Shown piece by piece: positions 34,385-43,025 of a DNA stretch of 64,000 bases (position 1 is its first letter; every line of letters begins with the position of its first letter). The translations under genes were made by a program, and so were the position numbers. Under the pieces are notes generated by a model, which searched no databases, was not told where the DNA came from, and saw only the letters and a list, made by a program, of their open reading frames with translations. Origin of the DNA: Pseudobdellovibrionaceae bacterium (GTDB lineage: Bacteria; Bdellovibrionota; FAC87; UBA2466; JACKAF01); contig JACKAF010000004.1 of assembly GCA_020635235.1 (NCBI GenBank), positions 62,001 to 126,000 of the forward strand, in the 5' to 3' direction.

Positions 34385-35068
34385 TTAGACCAAAAGGCTA
34401 GCGATATTAAGTGCCGCGTGCAGGGCAACGCACCAACCGATGCGGCCTGTTTTCCAGCGTATGTACCCGAGCCATAGACCGGCGAAAAACGTGTATGCAA
34501 CTTGGATTAGTACAATGCTCAATGGAAGTGCTGCCAGATTTTGTACATGCCAAAGCGCGAAGGCCAAGCTCGAGGCTCCTACCGCTGCCGGAAAGGGATT
34601 AGTGAGTGTGATTAGTTTACCTGGGTAGCGCCGCTCGACAACGTTGTAGAGCCAGCCCCGAAACAGCCACTCCTCACCCAGCGGTACCCATAGCGCATAC
34701 CAAAAAAAATCGGCGTTCAGGCCAGTTTCAAAAACCGAAGGGGTTTGCCGAATCCACCCTGAAACAAACGCGATAGCGATGGCGGCGGGTGCGGAAAGGA
34801 GTAATTGCCGGACGGGTACCGTGGATGGCTCAGCCTCACGGGGCAGTGAGAAGTAGAACAAGGCGGCCAGCAGCGGGAAGGCGAGCATTTCCAAATGGAC
34901 GGCGTACGGACTCTCCGGTGAGCCGCCAAACTGGTTCCAAAAAAGATAGAAGAAACTTTGGGCGGTGGGCAAAAAGCCTGCAGTAAATAGAAAAGCGATA
35001 CCCAGTGTGAGGACAAGTAAGCGCCACCGCTCCGCAGGTTGTAGCAGAAGTCCGTCTTTTTGTGCCAT
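34385..35068 (-). CDS. CPBP-family intramembrane metalloprotease
   Basis: Polytopic protein of 227 residues with about seven membrane segments and the three CPBP/CAAX-protease motifs: GEEWLFRGWL (EExxxR), FALWHVQN, and HAALN. Bacterial members include Abi proteins and prenyl-protease relatives, and substrates are mostly unknown. The motif residues for metal binding are intact, so activity is plausible. The minus-strand start has no clear ribosome site. It lies upstream of the pilin gene on the same strand with 25 bases between. Confidence 0.9.
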   Translation of the reverse strand: MAQKDGLLLQPAERWRLLVLTLGIAFLFTAGFLPTAQSFFYLFWNQFGGSPESPYAVHLEMLAFPLLAALFYFSLPREAEPSTVPVRQLLLSAPAAIAIAFVSGWIRQTPSVFETGLNADFFWYALWVPLGEEWLFRGWLYNVVERRYPGKLITLTNPFPAAVGASSLAFALWHVQNLAALPLSIVLIQVAYTFFAGLWLGYIRWKTGRIGWCVALHAALNIASLLV

Positions 35069-35132
35069 CGTCTATAGTGTTAGCACCGACTGTTCTTCGC
35101 TGCACTCTCTTTCACCCTGGCTCCGCTCGCGG

Positions 35133-35138
35133 TAGAGT
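35133..35138 (+). promoter_or_regulatory. -10-like element upstream of waaF
   Basis: TAGAGT ends six bases before the GTG at 35145. There is no clear ribosome site, so this fits the leaderless pattern, although GAG could also act as a weak Shine-Dalgarno. Confidence 0.3.
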
Positions 35139-35144
35139 GCAACT

Positions 35145-36137
35145 GTGCAAACCACTATGCGCATATTGGTCAGGGCTCCAAACTGGATCGGCGATCACGT
35201 GATGGCTTTACCGTTCTACGCAGCTCTGCGCAGGCAGTATCCTGAGGCCCACCTGAGTTTGTTGCATACCGCCCAAACGGCGGGGTTAAATCTGGGGGAA
35301 TTCGACGAGACGCAAGAGCTGCCTCGTGATTGGCGGCGGCCCCGAAGTTTGCTGGCCTTTGCGCGTGCGCTTAGAAAACGGGAGTACGCGGTCGCTTTCT
35401 CGCTTCCAGCCTCTTGGTCTTCCAACGCGCTTCTTTGGCTCTCCCGCATTCCCTGCCGGATCGGTTTTGATGAGGGAGGGAGCGGAGTTTTACTTACCCA
35501 TGCGCTTCGGTGGCGTGGCCCACGAGCGGGCCGCCACAAGAGTTCCCTGTATGCGGAGCTTTTGGATTTGGGCGTAGATGCGGCGGCCTTCCAGAGTACT
35601 AGTGCCCATCTAACGTCGGCAAATGAGAAGAAAATTGTCCTCGCTCCGGGGGCGGCGTTGGGCCTTAGAGAATGGCCCTACGTGGAGGATTTGGCGCTGA
35701 AATTGGCAGAAAAATTCCCGGACCACGAACTCGTGCTGGTTGGGGGCCCGGGCGAGCAGAAGTGGCAAACCAGGCTCGGCCGCCTGGGGTTAGCGAACTT
35801 CACAGATCGAGTGGGTCAGACCACGCTCGATGCGCTCTGCTCGCTGCTTTGCACCGCGAGTGTTGTTATCGCCAATGATTCGGGAGTGGCCCACTTGGCC
35901 GCTACGGTCGCCGATCGCCCGACGGTCGTGCTCTACGGGCCGGGTAACCCCGAGTACATTCGTCCGCTTGGTGGAAATAGCACGTCTTTGTTTGTGTCAG
36001 ATCTCGGTTGCCGGCCCTGTGATTCCAATCGCTGTTTGGGTGGCTACGGCTACCAGGCCTGCCTCCGGGAACTGAGTCCCGATAGGGTATTCAGAGCGGT
36101 AGAAGCGATTTTGACTGGTGCACCGGCCGCACGCTAA
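35145..36137 (+). CDS. waaF: Lipopolysaccharide heptosyltransferase, GT9 family (WaaF-like)
   Basis: Transfers heptose from ADP-heptose to the lipopolysaccharide core at the inner face of the cytoplasmic membrane. The N-terminal RAPNWIGDHVMALPF (family D-containing loop), LAPGAALGLREWP, and the C-terminal NDSGVAHLAA and LYGPGNPEYIRPLG are family hallmarks; a cysteine-rich insert GCRPCDSNRCLGG precedes the last helix, as in WaaF/RfaF. The length of 330 residues fits. The start may be GTG 35145 or ATG 35157. No other core genes are adjacent. Confidence 0.9.
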   Translation: MQTTMRILVRAPNWIGDHVMALPFYAALRRQYPEAHLSLLHTAQTAGLNLGEFDETQELPRDWRRPRSLLAFARALRKREYAVAFSLPASWSSNALLWLSRIPCRIGFDEGGSGVLLTHALRWRGPRAGRHKSSLYAELLDLGVDAAAFQSTSAHLTSANEKKIVLAPGAALGLREWPYVEDLALKLAEKFPDHELVLVGGPGEQKWQTRLGRLGLANFTDRVGQTTLDALCSLLCTASVVIANDSGVAHLAATVADRPTVVLYGPGNPEYIRPLGGNSTSLFVSDLGCRPCDSNRCLGGYGYQACLRELSPDRVFRAVEAILTGAPAAR

Positions 36138-36195
36138 GTGGAGCTGTTTGCGATTTTTGCGCTGCGTCTGCCTATACTTTTTTGGAAAGCGTGTT

Positions 36196-36201
36196 TATAC
36201 T
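36196..36201 (+). promoter_or_regulatory. -10-like element upstream of the MlaC-like gene
   Basis: TATACT ends seven bases before the ATG at 36209, with only a poor GAG between; compatible with a leaderless transcript. Confidence 0.35.
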
Positions 36202-36208
36202 GAGCTTT

Positions 36209-36925
36209 ATGAAAAAATCGCTGCTTTTGACTGTTGTGGTTCTTCTTGGATTATTCGCCCTGGTTTTCAGCGGCACTTCCGTTTATGCGGATGAATCTTC
36301 GGCCGAGGAAGGTCGCGAACCTGCCAAAGCAGAGGCGGCGAAGACAGAGGCCTTCACGGGCGAACAGCTCACGTTAAAAAAATTCATGGAAGAGTTGTTT
36401 GAGGATTCGAAGAAAGTTAACGAGTCCGGGGCGGCTGGAAAGAAAGCTAGAAACACCATTGAATCGGCAGTGGATTGGACAGAGGTCGCAAAGATTTGCT
36501 TGGGCGGGGCCAAAGCCTGGTCCGCTCAAAACTCCAAGAACCGTACTGAGTTCTCGACGCTTCTGAAAGACATTATTGCCCTTACCGCGTATTCCCGTAT
36601 GGGCGATTTCTGGAACGGAACGAGCTACACGATCAAAAAAATCGACGTCAAGGGAAACGGGGCTACCGTCACGACTTCATTCAAAGCTTCTGACGACGAT
36701 TATGCTTTAGAGTACTACCTCAGCAAGTCCGGCCGTAAATGGAAAATCAACGATCTATCTTTTGATGACATCAAGTATAGCGACAATATCCGTGAACAAA
36801 TTCAGTCTTTTCTTAAGGAAAAGAACTTCGCCGTTCTATTGGGCAAGTTGCGTAAACGCCGCGCAGATTTGGAAGCGGACGACAAAGGTAAAAAGAAAGC
36901 CAGCTCTACGCAGCGGCCTTCTTAA
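36209..36925 (+). CDS. mlaC: MlaC/Ttg2D-like periplasmic phospholipid-binding protein
   Basis: A 238-residue exported protein. The signal peptide covers about residues 1-28, a charged Ala/Glu linker follows to about 50, and the rest has the pattern of the Tol_Tol_Ttg2/MlaC family (RNTIESAVDWTEVAKICLGG, FSTLLKDIIALTAYSRM, GRKWKINDLSFDDIKY). MlaC shuttles phospholipids between the Mla complexes of the two membranes. No mlaABDEF genes are adjacent, and the Lys-rich tail is longer than usual. The start was set at ATG 36209, since the upstream TTG at 36182 would precede the signal peptide. Confidence 0.78.
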   Translation: MKKSLLLTVVVLLGLFALVFSGTSVYADESSAEEGREPAKAEAAKTEAFTGEQLTLKKFMEELFEDSKKVNESGAAGKKARNTIESAVDWTEVAKICLGGAKAWSAQNSKNRTEFSTLLKDIIALTAYSRMGDFWNGTSYTIKKIDVKGNGATVTTSFKASDDDYALEYYLSKSGRKWKINDLSFDDIKYSDNIREQIQSFLKEKNFAVLLGKLRKRRADLEADDKGKKKASSTQRPS

Positions 36926-36952
36926 ATTATTCATACCGGATCCCGTTTAGTT

Positions 36953-38266
36953 CTAAGCGAGGCGGCAGGCAGCTTCCACTTCTTCCACTTCTTTGGGCAC
37001 ACCAGATGTCAGCACTTTGCAGCCTTTCGAGGTAACGACCACATCGTCCTCGATGCGGATGCCAATCCCTTTGTACCTGGCCGGCCCGGTCGAGAAGTAA
37101 AGGCCGGGTTCTACGGTAAGCACCATGCCGGGCTTGAGTGGTCGGTATTCATCATAGCGACTGACGTAGTAGCGACCCGTGTCGTGCACGTCCATCCCTA
37201 GCCAATGTCCGATTCCGTGCGGGTAGTACTTTTTTTGGGCGTTTTCCTGAAGTAGGGCCTTTTTTGTTCCCTTGAGAACTTTCATTCGCAAAAGGTGTTC
37301 AAGCAAAAGCTCGGACGCCATCTCTTGGAGCGCGTGGACGGTGGCACCGGGCTTAACCGCATCTACACACTGCTTCTGAACGTCCAATACGGCTTCGTAA
37401 ACCTCTCTCTGTGGTTTGCTAAATTGGCCATTTACCGGAAACGTGCGTGTAATGTCGGCGCTGTAGTAATCGTATTCGGCGCCTGCGTCGATCAACAAAA
37501 GATCACCATTTTGACATTGCTGGTTGTTTGAAGAGTAATGCAGTACACACGCATTCGAGCCCGTCGCAACGATGGAGTTGTAGCCCACCCGTTCTGCGCC
37601 GTGGCCTCGGAACTCCTTGAACAACAGAGCTTCAATTTCATATTCCCAGCTTCCAGGCTTGGCGAGTTTCATCGCGAGTTTGTGAGCGTCTGCGGAAATC
37701 TTGGCAGCGGTCGCCATCCGTTCTATTTCCGCGGGCGACTTAATGCATCGCATCTCGCCAAGGATCTCAAGCGGATCCCGAATGGGCCAAAACGGACGCC
37801 CGGTTCTCCCGAGCTTCTTGCTCGCCCGTTGCAGAAGACCGAAAATGCGCTCGTCCATTCTGGAGTCTAATCCCACTCTATAATAGAGAGAGTCGGCTTC
37901 GCAGATGGCCTCAACAAAAGCTTCGTCAAAAAAAGTTTCCGGGTGCGACGCTTGTGCCCTATCCGCGCCGAAAAGGCTCTGTGCCTGCTCGGGTCCATGG
38001 ATGTAGCCCTCCCAAAGTTCCTTGGTCGGGTCCTTCGGTTCTACAAACATCTGAAAAGGGAACTTGCTCATCGGAGCGAACAAGCAACAGCTATTGAGCT
38101 CTGAGAAACCGGTCAGGTAGAAGAAATTGCTTTCCTGGCGTGGCGGGTACGCGACGTCGGGATTACGCAGGGCGGGCTTGGCCGAGGGTAATACCGCGAC
38201 ACCTTTGCCCAGCTGCTTTAGGAACTGCGTTCTTCGGGTCTTAAACTCATTGGTTTGCTTTGACAT
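36953..38266 (-). CDS. pepP: Xaa-Pro aminopeptidase (aminopeptidase P)
   Basis: M24B metallopeptidase removing the N-terminal residue before proline. The 437-residue protein has the N-terminal aminopeptidase-P domain and the pita-bread domain with all metal ligands: DAGAEYDYYSADITR (two Asp), HGIGHWLGMDVHD (His), TVEPGLY (Glu) and RIEDDV (Glu). It is the last gene of a four-gene minus-strand run (gshB-like, ddl, membrane protein, pepP). The ATG is nine bases after the stop of the membrane-protein gene. Confidence 0.95.
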   Translation of the reverse strand: MSKQTNEFKTRRTQFLKQLGKGVAVLPSAKPALRNPDVAYPPRQESNFFYLTGFSELNSCCLFAPMSKFPFQMFVEPKDPTKELWEGYIHGPEQAQSLFGADRAQASHPETFFDEAFVEAICEADSLYYRVGLDSRMDERIFGLLQRASKKLGRTGRPFWPIRDPLEILGEMRCIKSPAEIERMATAAKISADAHKLAMKLAKPGSWEYEIEALLFKEFRGHGAERVGYNSIVATGSNACVLHYSSNNQQCQNGDLLLIDAGAEYDYYSADITRTFPVNGQFSKPQREVYEAVLDVQKQCVDAVKPGATVHALQEMASELLLEHLLRMKVLKGTKKALLQENAQKKYYPHGIGHWLGMDVHDTGRYYVSRYDEYRPLKPGMVLTVEPGLYFSTGPARYKGIGIRIEDDVVVTSKGCKVLTSGVPKEVEEVEAACRLA

Positions 38267-38275
38267 GCGGACAAT

Positions 38276-39046
38276 CTAAAAGCCGAATACCAGGTTGTCC
38301 ATCAAGATTTCTAGACTTGTGCCGTAATACATCCCCACCACGCTTAGCAGAAGAAATAGGGCTGAGCGTAGGAATACCTGGCGGTTCCAAAAGCTTAGCA
38401 GGCCCTGGACGAAGAGCGACGCCAGTGCAGAAACAAATGCGCTTACGTACAAGGAGCGAAAAACGCCGAACTGAGGAAACAGAACCAGCAAAAAAAGAAG
38501 GGCTCCGACCAAAGCGCCTGCGTAGTCGTAGCCAAACAGAAATCTGACAACTTGGTCCTCGGCCGCTCGTTTTTTGAGAATGGCCGCGACCATGGGGAGT
38601 TGTCGCCCGGTCAGATAACCAAGATAGGCTATGGGAAGGATTCCCCAACACCACAACAAAACGGAGCTAATCGACGGGGGGAGAAGCCAGTGGGTTCTCC
38701 GAGCGTATTCCGTTGCAGCGATAAGCATGCAGGTCGCTGGCATCACGATAGCGGCGGTTCCCGAGAGATACATTTGGAACGTGGTCAGGTTGTTTCTTGT
38801 CGCGCTTATTTCTCTTTTGGTTGTCCGCTTTACTTGGGTCGAAAGGTAGCTGCCTCCGCCCATTCCGAATAAGAATGCCCCGAAGTAGAGTGTATAGAGG
38901 GCCAGCTTTGTGTTGAGGATGTAAGTTAGAACGCTTACCAGCGCAAAGACCTGAACCATGGAAGCGGCCGCCACAAAAAACAGAGCAAGCACTAGGCTAT
39001 AAAAGCGCAAGCTACTTTCACTCACAGCTTTCCCCCTTTCTCTCAT
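38276..39046 (-). CDS. Membrane protein resembling the transmembrane half of spermidine-synthase fusions
   Basis: A 256-residue protein with about seven membrane segments. The GMGGGSYLSTQ turn, the AYLGYLTGRQLPMVAAIL segment and the YDYAGALVGALLFLLVL pattern resemble the membrane domain attached to some polyamine aminopropyltransferases, but the synthase domain is missing. The start is inside the end of ddl (29-base overlap). Function is unknown; it could be a transporter-like remnant or a free-standing version. The similarity is from memory of the motif pattern and is moderate. Confidence 0.62.
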   Translation of the reverse strand: MRERGKAVSESSLRFYSLVLALFFVAAASMVQVFALVSVLTYILNTKLALYTLYFGAFLFGMGGGSYLSTQVKRTTKREISATRNNLTTFQMYLSGTAAIVMPATCMLIAATEYARRTHWLLPPSISSVLLWCWGILPIAYLGYLTGRQLPMVAAILKKRAAEDQVVRFLFGYDYAGALVGALLFLLVLFPQFGVFRSLYVSAFVSALASLFVQGLLSFWNRQVFLRSALFLLLSVVGMYYGTSLEILMDNLVFGF

Positions 39047-40097
39047 AGGCCAGCTCCAAAAGGCGGGTCACCAGGCTAGGGTAGTCAACGCCCGACTCTT
39101 TCCAGAGCTTGGGATACATACTTATGGGTGTGAAACCGGGAATGGTGTTGATCTCATTGAGGAGAAGCTTCCCACTGCTGGCTTCTGCGAAAAAATCGAC
39201 GCGTGCCATGCCATCGCACTCCATCACCGAAAACACTCGCAGCGCGAGCGCCTGGACCTCACGGGTCTGGGCCTCGTCAAGCGGGGCGGGGAGAAGCAGT
39301 TCGGTTTCTGAGGCAAGGTACTTTTCCTGATACGAGTAAAAGCCTACTTTTGTCGATGGTACAATCTCTCCCACCACAGACGCCTTTGGTTTTGAACGCA
39401 GACCAAGGACACCACACTCAAGCTCTCTGCCCACCACCCCAGCTTCTACAAGAACCTTGTTGTCGAAACAAAATGCCTCGAGGATCGCATCTTCCAAGAA
39501 CTTCTCTTCACTGACTTTATTGATTCCGACGGAAGAACCTTGGCGAGCCGGTTTCACAAAAACTGGCCACCCGAGTTCCTCGATAGCTTTTGCTTTTGAT
39601 GTAAACTCTTGTGCGGCGTGTAGGACGACGAAGCGCGCGCTGGGAATTCCGGCCTGAGCGCAGAGTAGCTTTGTGCGTTCCTTATCCATGCAGTTCCACG
39701 AGCTACCGCAATTTGCTCCTACGTAGGGAACCCCAACGGTTTCAAAAAGTCCCTGCAGCGTACCGTCTTCCCCAAAAGGCCCGTGCAAAATAGGGAAGAC
39801 CACATCAAAAGCATAGTGCTTTTCTCCCGCTTGGAGGGTGCCACGCCCGTTGTCGAGATACGGTAGCAAACTCACTTTGGGCCGTTTCGTGTTGAGCTGA
39901 ATCGTATCGGCGGACAACCCGTCAACATAGAAGCTAGACTCTTCTTCAAGGTACCAGGTGCCGTCTTTGCCTATGCCGACGACAATTGGCGAAAAACGCT
40001 TTCTGTCGATCGCTTGCAAAACATGGTAGGCGGAAATAAGCGATATCTCGTGCTCGTCGGAGCGTCCTCCGCAAAGAAGTAGTACTGTTTTTTTCAT
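39018..40097 (-). CDS. ddl: D-alanine--D-alanine ligase
   Basis: ATP-grasp ligase making D-Ala-D-Ala for peptidoglycan. The N-terminal GRSDEHEISLISA, the ATP-binding PVFVKPARQGSSVGI, MARVDFFAEA and LLNEINTIPGFTPISMYP motifs are all present. The length of 359 residues is typical of the longer Ddl forms. It starts by ATGA overlap with the upstream ATP-grasp gene and overlaps the downstream membrane-protein gene by 29 bases. The vancomycin-resistance type (D-Ala-D-Lac) cannot be fully excluded from the sequence alone but is less likely. Confidence 0.94.
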   Translation of the reverse strand: MKKTVLLLCGGRSDEHEISLISAYHVLQAIDRKRFSPIVVGIGKDGTWYLEEESSFYVDGLSADTIQLNTKRPKVSLLPYLDNGRGTLQAGEKHYAFDVVFPILHGPFGEDGTLQGLFETVGVPYVGANCGSSWNCMDKERTKLLCAQAGIPSARFVVLHAAQEFTSKAKAIEELGWPVFVKPARQGSSVGINKVSEEKFLEDAILEAFCFDNKVLVEAGVVGRELECGVLGLRSKPKASVVGEIVPSTKVGFYSYQEKYLASETELLLPAPLDEAQTREVQALALRVFSVMECDGMARVDFFAEASSGKLLLNEINTIPGFTPISMYPKLWKESGVDYPSLVTRLLELAYERKGESCE

Positions 40098-41119
40098 TGG
40101 TGAATTTCTAGTGTGCTCTGTTCGGTGCGATGCCGTGACTCTATTGAGTTTAGAATCGACGGCGTGAGATCAAGTTCGTATAGCCGATCTAGGGTTCCAA
40201 GACCCCCCGGGCAAAATACGTTTATTTCAATCACCTTGTTCCCCACGATGTCGACGCCCACAAAGTCCAACCCATCCCGTTGCAGTTGTGGGCGCAGTTG
40301 CTCCACAATTTGCAAATCTTCCTGAGTGAGTTCCGTTGTTTCGGCAGTTGCCCCCAAAGCCATATTACTTCGGATCTCTCCCCTTGGCGATACTCTGCGG
40401 TAAATTGCCGGAATTCCGTTTCTTGCAAAGATTCGTCCTTCGAACAGTAGGATGCGTTTATCCCCGGGTTTGGGGCCCGGTACGTATTCCTGTGCCATGA
40501 CGTAGCCACGCTCGGTGAGAGTTGACAGGATTTGGTTTAGGTTCGGCTCCTTGGCGGAACGGATAAGAAATACGTTCTTTCCCCCGCAGCCGCGCAGGGG
40601 TTTTAGAATAGCCGGTTTCTTGAGTTCGCGAAGAAAATCCTTGAGGTCCTCACTGCGTCGGCTCACGAAGAGGCGGGGGTGTAGGTTTTCTGGAAAGCGG
40701 CTCAAGTATAATTTGCTTGCGCTCCGACGCAGGCCCTCAGGGTGATTGATTACGCGCACTCCCAAATCCAGAAGCTGGTGCGCGAGATCCAGCGCGGGAG
40801 CGAACACCCCTTCCTCAATTTCTGGCGAGACGTTCGGATTGAAGCGAAGAAAAAGTACGTCATACTCCGACAGATTTTGGGTAACCCACCGGAGATTGTA
40901 ATCCTGAAGCGCCTTCAGGAAAGTCGGGCGATCCCAATCGGTTTTGGGAGGGGCCTTGGCAGAGAGGGCCGTAATCTTGTGCCCGTGTCCCAAAGCGAAA
41001 TCCTCGACTGAGGCGTACGCCACGTCGTGTCCGCGCCGCCAGGCTTCGTAGGCGAGGTAAGTAGTAGTGTAGTGCGCCTTTTGCTGAAATAGCGAACCCA
41101 CAACAAAACAAAACTTCAT
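40094..41119 (-). CDS. gshB: GshB-like ATP-grasp ligase (glutathione synthetase family)
   Basis: A 341-residue protein with the fold and motifs of prokaryotic glutathione synthetase: ILKPLRGCGGKNVF (ATP loop), AQEYVPGPKPGDKRILL, FVGVDIVGNKVIEINVFCPGG (metal-binding Asn/Glu). GshB joins gamma-glutamylcysteine and glycine. No gshA is nearby, and the N-terminal domain is longer and divergent, so another peptide-like product is possible. It leads the four-gene operon and overlaps ddl by four bases. Confidence 0.8.
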   Translation of the reverse strand: MKFCFVVGSLFQQKAHYTTTYLAYEAWRRGHDVAYASVEDFALGHGHKITALSAKAPPKTDWDRPTFLKALQDYNLRWVTQNLSEYDVLFLRFNPNVSPEIEEGVFAPALDLAHQLLDLGVRVINHPEGLRRSASKLYLSRFPENLHPRLFVSRRSEDLKDFLRELKKPAILKPLRGCGGKNVFLIRSAKEPNLNQILSTLTERGYVMAQEYVPGPKPGDKRILLFEGRIFARNGIPAIYRRVSPRGEIRSNMALGATAETTELTQEDLQIVEQLRPQLQRDGLDFVGVDIVGNKVIEINVFCPGGLGTLDRLYELDLTPSILNSIESRHRTEQSTLEIHQ

Positions 41120-41126
41120 GGGCGGT

Positions 41127-41135
41127 AGTCTAGCA
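41127..41135 (-). promoter_or_regulatory. Extended -10 element of the gshB-ddl operon
   Basis: On the minus strand TGC followed by TAGACT (extended -10) ends seven bases before the ATG at 41119; the gap is GC-rich with no purine-rich ribosome site, so a leaderless start is likely. Confidence 0.45.
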
Positions 41136-41162
41136 CCCCGGAAGAAAGGCTGTCATATGGCT

Positions 41163-42224
41163 TTATTCGGTGTGCCCTTGGACGAGCGAGGCGATGATGT
41201 GACTGGCTTTTTCCCCGACTTCCTCGAAAGAAAGTCCCACCCCGCGCTGGCTGTCGACGCGGTGGGAGTCGACGATGCGGGCTTTTGGAACCAAGATGTT
41301 TTCGTGCTCAAAATGGGAGATCTCGACTTGAACGGTTTTGGAATAGTCGTCGGGGTGAATCCCCACTTCAGCAGAAATTTCTACGAGACAGCCGCCTTTT
41401 CCGAGCACCTTCAGGCGCCCAGGGTGGCGTTGTTTGTCTATGGTGAGCACTGCAGGCAGATCCAGACGTACTCGTCGGAAACGCCGTCTCTGCCGGTAGC
41501 TGGGGGCCGCCGGTTTGTGGATTTGGGGAACCTGGATTTGGAAGCTATTGCCCCCGTCTTTGCTAACCGAATATTGGATCTCACCGCCCATCGCTTCGAC
41601 AAGAACTTTAGAGACGGCCAGGCCCAACACACGGGGATCGGCATTCTTCTGGGCATTGAAGTGTGGCTCGAAAACTTCTGAAAGATCGCCTTCAATGGGC
41701 CGCCCGTTATCGGCAAGGCCAATAGAAATTCCTGCTTTGGAGCGCTTGAGAGTTATAGTGATGCGTCCGCTGCCATCGATGGATTCTTTAGCGTTGTATA
41801 GAAGATTGAGTAGCGTTTGGCGCAGGGCCGCTGCATCGGCGACAATCAAAGTCGCTGCTTCCGCGTAGACATTTATCTGGATCCCAGCGCTTTGAAATTC
41901 TTTTTCTACGAGCTCAATTGTATCCAGCAGGAGCTGCGAAAGCTCCACTGTCTCAATGGATAGGACCGTTTGGGATGCGTAAAAGCGTAGATTTCGAGCA
42001 AGCCCCTGAGCCTTGACGGCGGCGCGCCGGGCGACGCGAAGGCCTGTAGCGACCTGCTTGGGGTCTTTAGTGAGGGCCGCGTTTTCGAGCTCTCCCAGGG
42101 CGGCGCTTAGAACGAGTATCAACTGTTGGCCGGTGACGCCGGCAAAATCCCTGAGCAAGCGCTCGGTTTCATAGGGCGCGATCGTCGGATCAAAGCGGGC
42201 CGCGCGTTTTTCTGGCTTTTTCAT
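41163..42224 (-). CDS. Histidine-kinase-like protein with PilZ domain, lacking the phospho-histidine
   Basis: A 353-residue protein. Residues about 25-90 resemble the two-helix dimerisation domain of GHKL kinases, but where AGVAHDFNN is expected it reads AGVTGQQLI, with Gly in place of the phosphoacceptor His. An ATPase domain follows (TLLNLLYNAKESI N-box, LADNGRPI G1 box, LGLAVSKVLVEAMGGEI). The C-terminal PilZ domain at about 240-345 has an intact RRFRR (RxxxR) motif and LGKGGCLVEIS. This looks like a cyclic-di-GMP-sensing pseudokinase or an ATP-binding scaffold. It is divergent from the DUF374 gene. Confidence 0.8.
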   Translation of the reverse strand: MKKPEKRAARFDPTIAPYETERLLRDFAGVTGQQLILVLSAALGELENAALTKDPKQVATGLRVARRAAVKAQGLARNLRFYASQTVLSIETVELSQLLLDTIELVEKEFQSAGIQINVYAEAATLIVADAAALRQTLLNLLYNAKESIDGSGRITITLKRSKAGISIGLADNGRPIEGDLSEVFEPHFNAQKNADPRVLGLAVSKVLVEAMGGEIQYSVSKDGGNSFQIQVPQIHKPAAPSYRQRRRFRRVRLDLPAVLTIDKQRHPGRLKVLGKGGCLVEISAEVGIHPDDYSKTVQVEISHFEHENILVPKARIVDSHRVDSQRGVGLSFEEVGEKASHIIASLVQGHTE

Positions 42225-42268
42225 AGCCTTTACTCATCGGCATATCACTGCTACTGGTTAAAAGGCCT

Positions 42269-42951
42269 ATGTTTCAAAAGGTTTACGAAAGGCTTCTCGG
42301 CTCAATAATATTCGGGATCTATTGGCTTATCAGCCATAGCTGGCGCCTGCAGAAGGTTGGGTGGACGCCGCGCGCCAAATCCACCGTTCCGAGAGTTTTC
42401 GCGCACTGGCACGGCGATGAGCTACTGCTTATTGGGGCGCATTCCAGGGAGGGGATGGCGGTCCTGAGTTCTCACAGCCGGGACGGCCAGCTCATGGGCT
42501 GGGTTTTATCAAAGCTCGGCTACTTCGTCCTGCGTGGATCTAGTTCCAAAGGGGGAGCTGCGGGTCTCAAAGGGCTCATTGATGCAGTCAAACGCCAGGG
42601 GCGTGACGCATCCATCGCAGTGGATGGACCGCGCGGACCCATTTACAAAGTAAAAGCCGGTGTATTGAAATTGGCACAGGCAACGGGTTGCCAGCTCATC
42701 CCCGGAGTGAGCGCCGCCGAGCGCAGATACACTTTTGAAAAAGCGTGGAATCAGTGTTATCTACCTTATCCACTCTCTCGTTGCGTGGTCCTCTACGGGG
42801 AGCCTCTCACGGTTCCGCGGCGCTTGTCCGAGGATGAGTTTGAGGCCATTCGACTTAAACTTGAGAGCGACCTGATTGCACTGAAGGCAAAAGCGGAGGC
42901 TTACTTCAGCCGAAGTTTTGAACCTTCAACGCAACTCACAGGAGTAGCTAA

Positions 42952-42961
<10 letters not shown>
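42269..42961 (+). CDS. DUF374-family lysophospholipid-acyltransferase-like protein
   Basis: A 230-residue protein with the DUF374 hallmarks: AHWHGDELLLIG (a His-x4-acidic-type motif), SSHSRDGQLMG, RGSSSKGGAAGLKGL and VDGPRGPIYKVKAGVLKLA. The family is related to LpxL-type acyltransferases and is thought to act in lipid A or envelope lipid acylation. An N-terminal hydrophobic segment would anchor it at the inner membrane. Its stop codon TAG (42959-42961) lies within the tRNA-Pro gene, which begins nine bases earlier. Confidence 0.85.

Positions 42962-43025
<64 letters not shown>

Noticed and set aside
38264..38278. TAGATT six bases before the pepP ATG, matching the leaderless pattern
   Set aside because: Its TAG is the stop codon of the preceding gene in the same operon, so the match is likely a coincidence.
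40094..41119. Proof of glutathione synthesis
   Set aside because: Only a GshB-like gene is seen; gshA is absent from the window and the N-terminal domain is divergent.
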